From NCBI RefSeq assembly GCF_014378035.1, contig NZ_JACMOM010000163.1, positions 1-35,492 on the forward strand: DNA of 35,492 nt. Direction: 5' to 3'. This stretch comes from Aeromicrobium sp. Lineage in GTDB: Bacteria; Actinomycetota; Actinomycetes; Propionibacteriales; Nocardioidaceae. Position numbers and translations under genes: made by a program. This document shows, in pieces, positions 1 through 7,305 of the stretch (its first letter is position 1; every line of letters begins with the position of its first letter). The notes below the pieces were generated by a model. The model made no database searches. It saw only the letters and a list, made by a program, of their open reading frames with translations, and was not told where the DNA came from.

Positions 1-119
1 CTGGTTGCGTTCCGCGCCTCCTCTGTCTGGTTGCGTTCCGCGCCTCCTCTGTCTGGTTGCGTTCCGCGCCTCCTCTGTCTGGTTGCGTTCCGCGCCTCCT
101 CTGTCTGGTTGCGTTCCGC
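1..119. repeat. 26-bp tandem repeat, four full copies plus a partial fifth
   Basis: Four identical 26-bp units (1-26, 27-52, 53-78, 79-104) are followed by the first 15 bases of a fifth copy (105-119). The array starts at the window edge, so more copies may lie upstream. Each unit begins CTGGTTGCGTTCCGC. In the broken fifth copy the next bases turn this into the inverted repeat GTTGCG-ttc-CGCAAC (108-122), immediately upstream of the marR promoter. There is no spacer variation, so it is a simple tandem array and not a CRISPR. It may hold repeated regulator half-sites or may simply be a replication-slippage minisatellite. Confidence 0.9.
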
Positions 120-146
120 AACGTGTCATATGCTTGCATCATGCAA
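108..146 (+). promoter_or_regulatory. marR promoter with two palindromic candidate operators
   Basis: TATGCT (129-134) lies 6 bases before the ATG at 141, the spacing expected if transcription starts at the A of the start codon. No Shine-Dalgarno sequence is present upstream. Two palindromes flank the -10: GTTGCG-ttc-CGCAAC (108-122), and TTGCAT-c-ATGCAA (134-146), which covers the start codon. TTGC...GCAA dyads are typical MarR-family operators, so autoregulation by the downstream gene is likely. The sites are seen in the sequence; binding is inferred. Confidence 0.6.
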
Positions 147-587
147 TCAAGTCTTCTCGGCTCCGATGCCGTCACCGCGGAGGACGCCGTCGTTCAGCTG
201 CTGATGGGGGTGGGAAGGCGGTTTCGTGCCCGCATCGACGGCGACGGCGTCGACCCGTCACAGGCAGCGCTGCTCTACACGCTTCGATGCCGCGGGGCGA
301 TGCGGCTGGGTGACCTCGCCGAAGCCATGCAGCTCGACGCGTCCACCGTCAGCCGCCACGTCCACCACCTTGGCGAACGCGGCTTCATCGACCGCGTCGC
401 CGACCCGGAGGACGGCCGCGCGCGCATCATCGAACTGTCCGACGCCGGCGCCGCGAGCCTCAAGGCCTCCTTCGAGCAGCGTCGTGCGTTCATCACGGCC
501 GCGCTCGATGAGTGGGACGACACCGACCGCGAACAGCTCCGCGACCAGCTCTCCCGCCTCACTGCCGCCCTCGGAGATCACCCATGA
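141..587 (+). CDS. MarR-family transcriptional regulator
   Basis: A 148-residue winged-helix DNA-binding protein of usual MarR length. The core from about residue 50 reads LRCRGAMRLGDLAEAMQLDASTVSRHVHHLGERGFIDRV, the helix-turn-helix and recognition helix, followed by the wing residues DPEDGRARIIELSDAG. MarR proteins are dimeric, usually repress their own operon and release DNA on binding small phenolic or drug-like ligands. The stop overlaps the ATG of the following MFS exporter (ATGA), so the two are translationally coupled, a common regulator-efflux pair. The start at 141 is chosen because the promoter geometry fits a leaderless mRNA and the family alignment begins there. A longer reading back into the tandem repeat to 57 is possible but unlikely. 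The ligand is unknown. Confidence 0.9.
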   Translation: MQSSLLGSDAVTAEDAVVQLLMGVGRRFRARIDGDGVDPSQAALLYTLRCRGAMRLGDLAEAMQLDASTVSRHVHHLGERGFIDRVADPEDGRARIIELSDAGAASLKASFEQRRAFITAALDEWDDTDREQLRDQLSRLTAALGDHP

Positions 588-2161
588 CCGACACCACTCC
601 CCGCACGTCGCCGGCCGTCGACGCCGAGGGCCCGACCTACCTCTCGCACCGTCAGATCCTGGTGATCCTCGGCGGCCTGATGACCGGCATGTTCCTCGCC
701 GCACTCGACCAGAGCATCGTCGGCACCGCACTCCCCCGCATCACGTCGGACCTGCAGGGCCTCGACAAGCTCAGCTGGGTCGTCACCGCCTATCTGCTGA
801 CCTCCACCGCAGCCACCCCGCTCTGGGGCAAGATCTCCGACCTCTACGGACGTCGGCTGATCTTCCAGGCGGCGATCGTCACGTTCCTCGTCGGTTCGTT
901 GCTGTGCGGGTTCTCGCAGAACATCGAGCAGCTGATCGGCTTCCGTGCCCTCCAGGGCGTGGGGGGGGGCGGCCTCATCGCCCTCGCACTCGCGACGCTC
1001 GGCGACGTCATACCGCCGCGCGAGCGCGGTAGGTACATGGGCTACATGGGTGCCGTCTTCGGCACCTCCAGCGTCCTCGGCCCGGTGCTCGGCGGATGGC
1101 TCGCTGACGGTCCGGGATGGCAGTGGATCTTCTGGCTCAACGTCCCGATCGGCGGCGTCGCGCTGGTCGTGACGTCGTACGCGCTCAAGCTCCCGCACAC
1201 CCGTCGTGAGCACGTCATCGACTGGTGGGGCGCGGGCGTCCTGGTGTCCGGCGTCTCCTCCCTGCTGCTCTACACGGCGTGGGCCGGCCCCGAGCACGGC
1301 TGGCTCTCGGCCATGTCGCTGGCGCTGCTCGGCGGCGCACTCGCGTTGATCGCGACATTCATCGCGATCGAGCTCCGCGCCACGGAGCCGATCATCCCGA
1401 TGGTGCTCTTCCGCAGCTCGATCTTCTCCACCACCAATGCGCTCGCGGTCGTGATGGGTGTCGCCATGTTCGGCGCGATCATCTTCGTGCCGCTCTACCT
1501 GCAGATCGTGATGGGCATGTCACCCACCAGGTCTGGCCTCGGCATGCTGCCGATGGTCGTCGGCATCTTCTCGGCCTCCATCCCGTCGGGCAACTGGGTG
1601 TCGAGGACCGGCCGTTACCGGCCGCTTCCGACCGTCAGCATGGTCATCGTCTTCGGAGCGCTGCTGCTGCTCTCGACACTGACTGCCGACAGCTCGTACT
1701 GGCAGGTCGGCGTCGGAATGTACCTCCTCGGGTTCGGCCTCGGTCTGACGATGCAGCTGCTCACCGTCATCGTGCAGAACTCGGTCGACGTCAAGCACAT
1801 GGGAATCGCCACGAGCACCGTGACGTTCTTCCGCACCCTCGGTGGCGCCTTCGGTGCGGCCGTGTTCGGAGCGGTTCTCAACGCTCGGCTGGCCGACCAC
1901 CTCGCCTCAGCGCTGGGCACCGGCGGTGGTGGCCCGAAGATCAACACCGAGAACGCCTCGGCCGTCCAGTCGCTGCCCGAACCGATCAGGTCGACCGTCA
2001 TCGATGCCTTTTCTGCCTCGCTTCACGACGTGTTCCTGACAGCGCTTCCCGTGGTCGCGGTCGCCTTCGTGATCTCGTTGTTCATCAAGGAGATCCCCCT
2101 GCGCACCCGCGACACACCTGCACCCGCCGCGAAACCCGGCCCGGAGCGTCAGGCCGGCTAG
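584..2161 (+). CDS. MFS drug transporter, DHA2 (EmrB/QacA) family
   Basis: A 525-residue integral membrane proton-coupled exporter of the 14-helix DHA2 type. Helix 1 carries GLMTGMFLAALDQSIVGTALPRI, the usual first DHA2 signature with its Asp. Motif A appears as LWGKISDLYGRRLIF between helices 2 and 3, and motif C as GTSSVLGPVLGGWL in helix 5. A large non-membrane segment before the last helix (around residues 440-490) is normal for the family. The ATG overlaps the marR stop by four bases, so expression should follow MarR derepression. The C-terminal tail is short and rich in Pro and Ala. The substrate cannot be read from the sequence; antibiotics or other toxic organics are usual. Confidence 0.93.
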   Translation: MTDTTPRTSPAVDAEGPTYLSHRQILVILGGLMTGMFLAALDQSIVGTALPRITSDLQGLDKLSWVVTAYLLTSTAATPLWGKISDLYGRRLIFQAAIVTFLVGSLLCGFSQNIEQLIGFRALQGVGGGGLIALALATLGDVIPPRERGRYMGYMGAVFGTSSVLGPVLGGWLADGPGWQWIFWLNVPIGGVALVVTSYALKLPHTRREHVIDWWGAGVLVSGVSSLLLYTAWAGPEHGWLSAMSLALLGGALALIATFIAIELRATEPIIPMVLFRSSIFSTTNALAVVMGVAMFGAIIFVPLYLQIVMGMSPTRSGLGMLPMVVGIFSASIPSGNWVSRTGRYRPLPTVSMVIVFGALLLLSTLTADSSYWQVGVGMYLLGFGLGLTMQLLTVIVQNSVDVKHMGIATSTVTFFRTLGGAFGAAVFGAVLNARLADHLASALGTGGGGPKINTENASAVQSLPEPIRSTVIDAFSASLHDVFLTALPVVAVAFVISLFIKEIPLRTRDTPAPAAKPGPERQAG

Positions 2162-2201
2162 ACCCTGCCGCGGGCCGGAAACCGGTCGATGACGTCGTCG
2201 G

Positions 2202-3308
2202 TCACGCCGGCTCTGGCTCGGGCCCGGCCCCGACGTCGTCCTCGGGCTCACCCTGATAGTCCTTCGCCACCGAGACGAGGTGCCGCACGACGCCGTTGAG
2301 GCAGGCGGCGAGGGGCACCGCGATGAGCGCGCCGACCACGCCGGCCACCGTGACACCGGCCGCGATGGCGAAGATGATCGCCAGCGGGTGCACCGACACG
2401 AGCCGTCCCATCAGGAACGGCTGCAGCACGTGCGACTCGATCTGCTGCACGACCACGACGGCGATCAGCATGAACCCGGCGACCACCGGGCCCTGCGCCA
2501 CGAGGGCAACGAGCACGGCGATCATGCCCGACAGCAGCGCGCCGATGATCGGGATGAAGGCGCCCAGGAACACGATCACACCGATCGCGAAGGTCAGCGG
2601 GACGCCGAGGACCCACGCCGCGAAGGCGACCCCGAGCGCGTCGGTGGCCGCGACGATGACGGTGGCGCGGACGAATGCCGTGAGCGATGCCCACGCGGTG
2701 TGCCCCGAGGTGTTGACCCGGTCGCGGGCGCCGCGGGGGAAGAGCGCGACGATCCAGGTCCAGATGCGCTCCCCTTCGTAGAGGAAGAAGAAGACCGAGA
2801 ACAGGGCGATGAAGAAACCGGCCAGGACGTGCGTCAGCGTGGTGCCCACTTCACTCACGCGGCTGAGCACCGAGGCGTCGCCCGAACCGATGGATTCCTT
2901 GGCCTTGTCGACCCAGTCCTGCACCTGGGCGTCGGTGAGGTTGAGCGGTCCCGTCTGAGCCCAGTTCTGGACTTGGGAGATGCCCTCGACGACGTTGGAG
3001 CGAAGATCGCTGACCTGGGTCGACAGCTGCTGACCGACGAGCGCAAGCATCCCGAAGAAGGCCGCCAACACCAGCACGACCACGATGAAGGTCGCGGCGA
3101 GGCGAGGCACCCTGTGCGCCGTGAGCCGGTCGACGGCACTGACCGTGAGCGCGGTGACGAGCACGGCGATGGCCACGGGCACCGTGATCTCGGAGAAGTA
3201 GCGCAGGAGGTACAGACCGATGCCCCCCGCGACCGCGATGATGGTGAGCCGCCACGCCCACTGGGTGGCGATCTCGATACCGATCGGGACCTGATATCTC
3301 TGGCTCAC
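2202..3308 (-). CDS. AI-2E family transporter (PF01594-type membrane protein)
   Basis: A 368-residue polytopic membrane protein. Two N-terminal hydrophobic segments are followed by a segment near residues 55-85 (TFIVVVLVLAAFFGMLALVGQQL). A long amphipathic soluble stretch of about 90 residues comes next, then the C-terminal block of helices including GVPLTFAIGVIVFLGAFIPIIGALLSG and PLAIIFAIAAGVTVAGVVGALIAVPLAA, the family hallmark. Members include TqsA and various permeases, and substrates differ widely. The start is GTG with a GAGGAG-like ribosome site 8 bases upstream; TAGTCT at 3331-3336 (minus strand) is a plausible -10. The acidic, proline-rich C-tail is variable in the family. It converges on the MFS gene and diverges from msrA. 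Transport of AI-2 itself is not implied. Confidence 0.88.
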   Translation of the reverse strand: MSQRYQVPIGIEIATQWAWRLTIIAVAGGIGLYLLRYFSEITVPVAIAVLVTALTVSAVDRLTAHRVPRLAATFIVVVLVLAAFFGMLALVGQQLSTQVSDLRSNVVEGISQVQNWAQTGPLNLTDAQVQDWVDKAKESIGSGDASVLSRVSEVGTTLTHVLAGFFIALFSVFFFLYEGERIWTWIVALFPRGARDRVNTSGHTAWASLTAFVRATVIVAATDALGVAFAAWVLGVPLTFAIGVIVFLGAFIPIIGALLSGMIAVLVALVAQGPVVAGFMLIAVVVVQQIESHVLQPFLMGRLVSVHPLAIIFAIAAGVTVAGVVGALIAVPLAACLNGVVRHLVSVAKDYQGEPEDDVGAGPEPEPA

Positions 3309-3503
3309 GGCTCACGCTCCTCTCGCGCCAGACTATCCGGCGTTTCCCGGCCCCCGCCGTATCAGGAAGCCGTGTCCTCGCACCTGGACCACATCGCTGT
3401 GATCACGCACGTCGGCCGGAACAATCACCGCGCGACAAAGGTTGAACGAGACGGGCCCATGTGCGTCACCATCCCGGTTTCGTCACGACGGTCACCTGGC
3501 CTG

Positions 3504-3537
3504 AATCGGCCGATTACGTAGACTTGTCCAGAGAGGT
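3504..3537 (+). promoter_or_regulatory. msrA promoter and ribosome site with a 12-bp palindrome
   Basis: The -10 box TAGACT (3519-3524) and an AGAGGTGG ribosome site about 5 bases before the ATG at 3544 define a short leader of about 13 bases. A perfect palindrome, AATCGGCCGATT (3504-3515), sits directly upstream of the -10 between the expected -35 and -10 and is well placed for a repressor. The rest of the 235-bp gap from 3309 to 3543 shows no gene. Confidence 0.45.
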
Positions 3538-3543
3538 GGAACC

Positions 3544-4179
3544 ATGATCTTCAACCGCAACAAGAGTGAGATCCCGGGTGCGGAAAGCGCCCTTCCCGGC
3601 CGTGAGGGCAGGCCGTTCCAGGTCGGCGGCACCCACCTGACTCTGGGCAACCCCGTCGAGACGCAGGCCCCCGAGGGCTACGGCATCGCCGTCTTCGGGC
3701 TCGGCTGCTTCTGGGGCGAGGAGAAGACGTTCTGGGAGGTTGCGGGCGTGTGGTCGACGTCGGTCGGTTATGCCGGCGGGACGACGCCCAACCCGACCTA
3801 CGACGAGGTGTGCACCGGCCGGACCGGCCATGCCGAGGTCGTCCGGGTCATCTTCGACCCGGCCGCCGTCACGTACCAGCAGCTGCTCGAGGTCTTCTGG
3901 GAGAATCACAACCCCACGCAGGGCATGCGGCAGGGCAACGACCGTGGCTCCCAGTACCGCTCGATCATCCTCACCACGACGCCCGAGCAGCAGGAGCAGG
4001 CCGACGCGTCCCGCGTGGCCTACCAGGTCAAGATGACCGCAGCGGGCTACGGCGAGATCACGACGGGAATCGTGCCGCTCGACTCGTACTACTACGCCGA
4101 GGAGCTCCACCAGCAGTACCTGGTCAAGAACCCCTACGGCTACTGCCCGCTGCATGCGACGGGCATCTCCTATGCCTGA
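3544..4179 (+). CDS. msrA: Peptide-methionine (S)-S-oxide reductase MsrA
   Basis: A cytoplasmic repair enzyme of 211 residues that reduces methionine-S-sulfoxide in proteins and free methionine sulfoxide, using thioredoxin. The catalytic motif GCFWGEE places the nucleophilic Cys at residue 55. It is followed by the family blocks [18 protein letters not shown] and [23 protein letters not shown]. The C-terminal GYCPLHATG carries a resolving cysteine. The extended N-terminus before the catalytic domain (about 45 residues, including RPFQVGGTH) matches the E. coli-like long MsrA form. The start is set by a good ribosome site (AGAGGTGG). It is monocistronic, followed 56 bp later by the UvrA-like gene, which has its own promoter. 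Confidence 0.97.
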   Translation: MIFNRNKSEIPGAESALPGREGRPFQVGGTHLTLGNPVETQAPEGYGIAVFGLGCFWGEEKTFWEVAGVWSTSVGYAGGTTPNPTYDEVCTGRTGHAEVVRVIFDPAAVTYQQLLEVFWENHNPTQGMRQGNDRGSQYRSIILTTTPEQQEQADASRVAYQVKMTAAGYGEITTGIVPLDSYYYAEELHQQYLVKNPYGYCPLHATGISYA

Positions 4180-4223
4180 CGCCGCGTCCGTCCGCTCGGG
4201 GCGCGTGTCGACGGACCGACAGA

Positions 4224-4235
4224 TAGGTTGAAGGG
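4224..4235 (+). promoter_or_regulatory. -10 box for leaderless uvrA-like gene
   Basis: TAGGTT (4224-4229) is followed by exactly 6 bases and then the ATG at 4236. The GAAGGG directly touching the start codon cannot act as a ribosome site because it has no spacer, so a leaderless transcript is the simplest reading. Confidence 0.5.
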
Positions 4236-6671
4236 ATGCCGGGCAGCCGCGAGACCGACCTGAACGGCACCCCCCTCCCCGAGGGGTCGTCCGGGTGGAT
4301 CCGCGTGCGGGGTGCCCGCGAGCACAACCTTCGCGAGGTCGATGTCGACCTCCCGCGCGACTGCTTCGTGGTCTTCACGGGCGTCTCGGGCTCGGGCAAG
4401 TCATCGCTCGCCTTCGGCACCGTCTTCGCCGAGTCGCAGCGGCGCTACTTTGAGTCCGTGGCGCCGTACGCGCGCCGACTCATGGCGCAGGTCGGCGCAC
4501 CTGACATCGACACGATCGACGGCCTTCCGCCAGCGGTCGCGCTGCAGCAGGCTCGCGGCGCCGCGAGCTCTCGCTCGTCCTTGGGCACGCTGAGCTCGTT
4601 GTCGGACGTGCTGCGTCTGCTCTACAGCCGCGCGGGCACCTACCCTGATGGCGCCGAGCACCTTCCGGCGTCGGCGTTCTCGCCCAACACTGCGATCGGC
4701 GCGTGCCCCACGTGCCACGGCAGCGGCGTCGCTCGCAGCACCACCGAGGCCCTGCTCGTGCCCGACCCGGACCTCACGATCGATGACGGAGCGATCGGAG
4801 TCTGGGCCAACCGCGCGTGGGTGGGCCTGAACGTACGCCGGATGGTCACCAAGCTCGGCATCGACATCCACGCGCCGTGGCGCACTCTTTCCCAGGCTGA
4901 TCGTGACTGGCTGCTGTTCACCGACGAGGAGCCGCGGATGCTCCTGCAGGGCAACAAGCAGGGCGAGGCCAGTGCCTACCACGGCCACTGGTCCTCGGCG
5001 GAGAAGTACCTCATGCGCAACCTCGCCAAGACCCAGTCGGCGACCCAGCGCGACAAGCTCGAGGCTTTCCTCGCGGAGGGTCCCTGCCCGACGTGCCACG
5101 GAAAGCGCCTACGGCCGTCCGCCCTCGCAGTCAGGTTCGCCGGCGTCGACATCGCCGAGCTGGCCGCGATGCCACTGTCGGAGGTCTGCGCCCTGCTCGA
5201 CACTGGCCTGGAGCAGCAGGCCCTCGGCACCGACCGCCACGGCGCGGCGGCATCGTCGGCGGCCCGTTCGCTCGTCAAGGACTTCGGCGCGCGCGTCGAA
5301 GCCATCATCAGCCTCGGGCTCGGCTACCTCTCGATGGACCGCTCCAGCACGGCCCTCTCCCCCGGCGAGCTCCAGCGCGTGCGCCTCGCCGGCCAGCTGC
5401 GGGCCGGGCTGTTCGGCGTCCTGTACGTGCTCGACGAGCCGTCAGCCGGCCTGCACCCGGCCGACTCGGAGGCGCTCTACACGGCGCTGCGTGAGCTCGT
5501 CGCCAACGGAAACTCGTTGTTCGTCGTCGAGCACGACCTCGCAATCGCCCGGCACGCCGACTGGGTCGTCGACGTCGGTCCGAGCGCGGGCGTGCTGGGC
5601 GGACACATCGTGCACAGCGGGCCACCCGATGCGCTGGCCGACGTCGAGGAGTCGGCCACGGCAGAGTTCATGTTCTCCCGCACCGAGCTGCCCCGTCTCG
5701 AGTCGCGCGAGCCCACCGGGTGGCGCGACCTCACCCACCTCTCGCTGCACAACCTCCAGGATGTGAGCGTGCGTCTGCCGACGGGCGTCATGACGGTCAT
5801 CACGGGCGTCTCCGGGTCAGGCAAGTCCTCGCTGCTCACCGCGATGTCCGAGCAGCTCGAGAGCGACAACGAGGCATCGGACGACCCGGTGCGCATCATC
5901 TCGATCGACCAGCGTCCGATAGGTCGCTCACCGCGGTCGAACCTCGCGACCTACACCGGGCTGTTCGACCAGGTTCGACGCATCTTTGCCGCCACCGCGG
6001 AGGCCGAGAAGCGCGGCTGGGCGGCGGGCCGCTTCTCGTTCAACGTCGAGGCAGGACGCTGCCCCACCTGCCAGGGCGAGGGCTTCATCGCGATCGAGCT
6101 GGTCTTCCTGCCGACCAGTTATTCGTCGTGTCCCACCTGCCACGGATCGCGCTACAACCCCGAGACGCTCGAGGTGCACTATCGCGAGCGCGACGTCGGC
6201 CAGGTGCTCGCGATGACTGTCCTCGAGGCTTCTGAGTTCTTCGATGACGTGCCCGCTGTGCTCCGGGCCCTCACCACGTTGCTCGACGTGGGTCTCGGCT
6301 ACCTCACGCTCGGCCAGCCCGCGACCGAGCTGTCCGGCGGTGAGGCGCAGCGCATCAAGCTCGCGACCGAGCTGCAACGCCCGCGCCGCGCGGGCACGAT
6401 CTTCATCCTCGACGAGCCGACCGGTGGCCTGCACCCGGTCAACGTCCGCGATCTCGTACGCGTGCTGGGGCGCCTCACCGATGGCGGCGACACCGTCACC
6501 ACGGTCGAGCACGACATGCAGGTGGTCGCGGCCGCCGACTGGGTCATCGAGCTGGGTCCCGGCGGTGGCGATCGTGGCGGCACGGTGATGGCCGCTGCGA
6601 CGCCCGCCGACCTCCTCGACGTGGCGGAGAGCATCACGGCGCCGTACCTGCGGCGCGCTCTCGAGCGCTGA
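4236..6671 (+). CDS. UvrA-like ABC ATPase lacking the UvrB-binding domain (UvrA2/DrrC-like)
   Basis: A protein of about 811 residues with two ABC ATPase modules in the UvrA arrangement. Module 1 has Walker A GVSGSGKSS (about 49-57), signature LSPGELQR (about 375-382) and Walker B VLYVLDEPSAGL (about 396-407). Module 2 has Walker A GVSGSGKSS (about 525-533), signature ELSGGEAQR (about 699-707) and Walker B FILDEPTGGL (about 724-733). Zinc-finger pairs CPTCHG are seen near 158 and 285, and CPTCQG/CPTCHG near 610 and 633. Canonical UvrA is about 950 residues. Here the sequence passes directly from LLYSRAGTYPDGAEHLPASAF to the first zinc knuckle, so the UvrB-binding insert is absent. UvrA2/DrrC-type proteins of this shape are linked to tolerance of DNA-intercalating drugs or damage. 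A role in classical excision repair is unlikely. Confidence 0.88.
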   Translation: MPGSRETDLNGTPLPEGSSGWIRVRGAREHNLREVDVDLPRDCFVVFTGVSGSGKSSLAFGTVFAESQRRYFESVAPYARRLMAQVGAPDIDTIDGLPPAVALQQARGAASSRSSLGTLSSLSDVLRLLYSRAGTYPDGAEHLPASAFSPNTAIGACPTCHGSGVARSTTEALLVPDPDLTIDDGAIGVWANRAWVGLNVRRMVTKLGIDIHAPWRTLSQADRDWLLFTDEEPRMLLQGNKQGEASAYHGHWSSAEKYLMRNLAKTQSATQRDKLEAFLAEGPCPTCHGKRLRPSALAVRFAGVDIAELAAMPLSEVCALLDTGLEQQALGTDRHGAAASSAARSLVKDFGARVEAIISLGLGYLSMDRSSTALSPGELQRVRLAGQLRAGLFGVLYVLDEPSAGLHPADSEALYTALRELVANGNSLFVVEHDLAIARHADWVVDVGPSAGVLGGHIVHSGPPDALADVEESATAEFMFSRTELPRLESREPTGWRDLTHLSLHNLQDVSVRLPTGVMTVITGVSGSGKSSLLTAMSEQLESDNEASDDPVRIISIDQRPIGRSPRSNLATYTGLFDQVRRIFAATAEAEKRGWAAGRFSFNVEAGRCPTCQGEGFIAIELVFLPTSYSSCPTCHGSRYNPETLEVHYRERDVGQVLAMTVLEASEFFDDVPAVLRALTTLLDVGLGYLTLGQPATELSGGEAQRIKLATELQRPRRAGTIFILDEPTGGLHPVNVRDLVRVLGRLTDGGDTVTTVEHDMQVVAAADWVIELGPGGGDRGGTVMAAATPADLLDVAESITAPYLRRALER

Positions 6672-6864
6672 CCGCCGGAAGGGTCACGCCGCCCAGGCAC
6701 CTGCTGACCGGTCTGGACGGGTCATCGTCGTCTCCTCCAGAAACCTCTGCAGAAAATACCCGAGAGCCGAGCATCGCCGCCTTGCACACCGTCGTGTCAC
6801 GAGCGCCCGCGAAACCTGATGCCCACACGGCCGATGGTCCTGCTCTTCTGTCGTTCGAGTGTCC

Positions 6865-6876
6865 TAACGTGACGGC
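6865..6876 (+). promoter_or_regulatory. -10 box for leaderless VOC gene
   Basis: TAACGT (6865-6870) lies 6 bases before the ATG at 6877, and no ribosome site is seen. The remainder of the 205-bp gap from 6672 shows no gene, RNA or obvious repeat. Confidence 0.5.
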
Positions 6877-7305
6877 ATGGAACAACGACTCAGCCTGATC
6901 ACGCTCGGCGTCGCCGACCTGGCCCTGGCGCGCCGCTTCTACGAGCAGGGGCTCGGTTGGAACAGGGGCAACACCGACGACGACGTGGCGTTCTACCAAC
7001 TGAACGGACTGATCGTCGGCCTGTGGCCGCGAGTCGATCTTGCCGCCGACGCCCGGATGCCCGACACGGGCGCGAGCTTCAGCGGCATCACCCTGGCGTT
7101 CAACACCCGCAGCCACGCAGAGGTCGACGAGGTGCTTGCGCAGGCCGCGGCCGCTGGAGGCACCGTTCTCAAGCCGGCCGAGGAAGCCCCCTGGGGCGGA
7201 TACTCCGGCTACTTCGCCGATGTGGACGGTCACCCCTGGGAGGTCGCCTGGAACCCGGGCTGGTCGATCGACGGGGCCGGACGGGTGTCGCTCGCACCAG
7301 CCTGA
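6877..7305 (+). CDS. VOC superfamily protein (glyoxalase/bleomycin-resistance fold)
   Basis: A 142-residue single-domain protein with two beta-alpha-beta-beta-beta modules. The first starts LSLITLGVADLALARRFYEQGLGW; the second covers GASFSGITLAFNTRSHAEVDEVLAQAAAAGGTVLKPAEEAPWGGYSGYFADVDGHPWEVAWNP. The ending YFADVDGHPWEVAWNP is the usual VOC end with a metal-ligand glutamate. Members include glyoxalase I, dioxygenases and drug-binding proteins; the substrate here is not evident. The start follows from the TANNNT promoter geometry. The last 76 bases overlap, tail to tail, the C-terminal end of the P450 gene on the other strand, so both transcripts share antisense ends. Confidence 0.85.
   Translation: MEQRLSLITLGVADLALARRFYEQGLGWNRGNTDDDVAFYQLNGLIVGLWPRVDLAADARMPDTGASFSGITLAFNTRSHAEVDEVLAQAAAAGGTVLKPAEEAPWGGYSGYFADVDGHPWEVAWNPGWSIDGAGRVSLAPA

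Noticed and set aside
1-119. CRISPR-like array
   Set aside because: Units are directly adjacent with no unique spacers, so it is a tandem repeat.
57-140. Extended marR start inside the tandem repeat
   Set aside because: The extra residues are repeat-derived and not MarR-like, and the -10 box lies downstream of that start.
2280-3521. Plus-strand frame rich in His, Asp and Arg opposite the AI-2E gene
   Set aside because: Composition is typical of an antisense shadow of a membrane protein gene.
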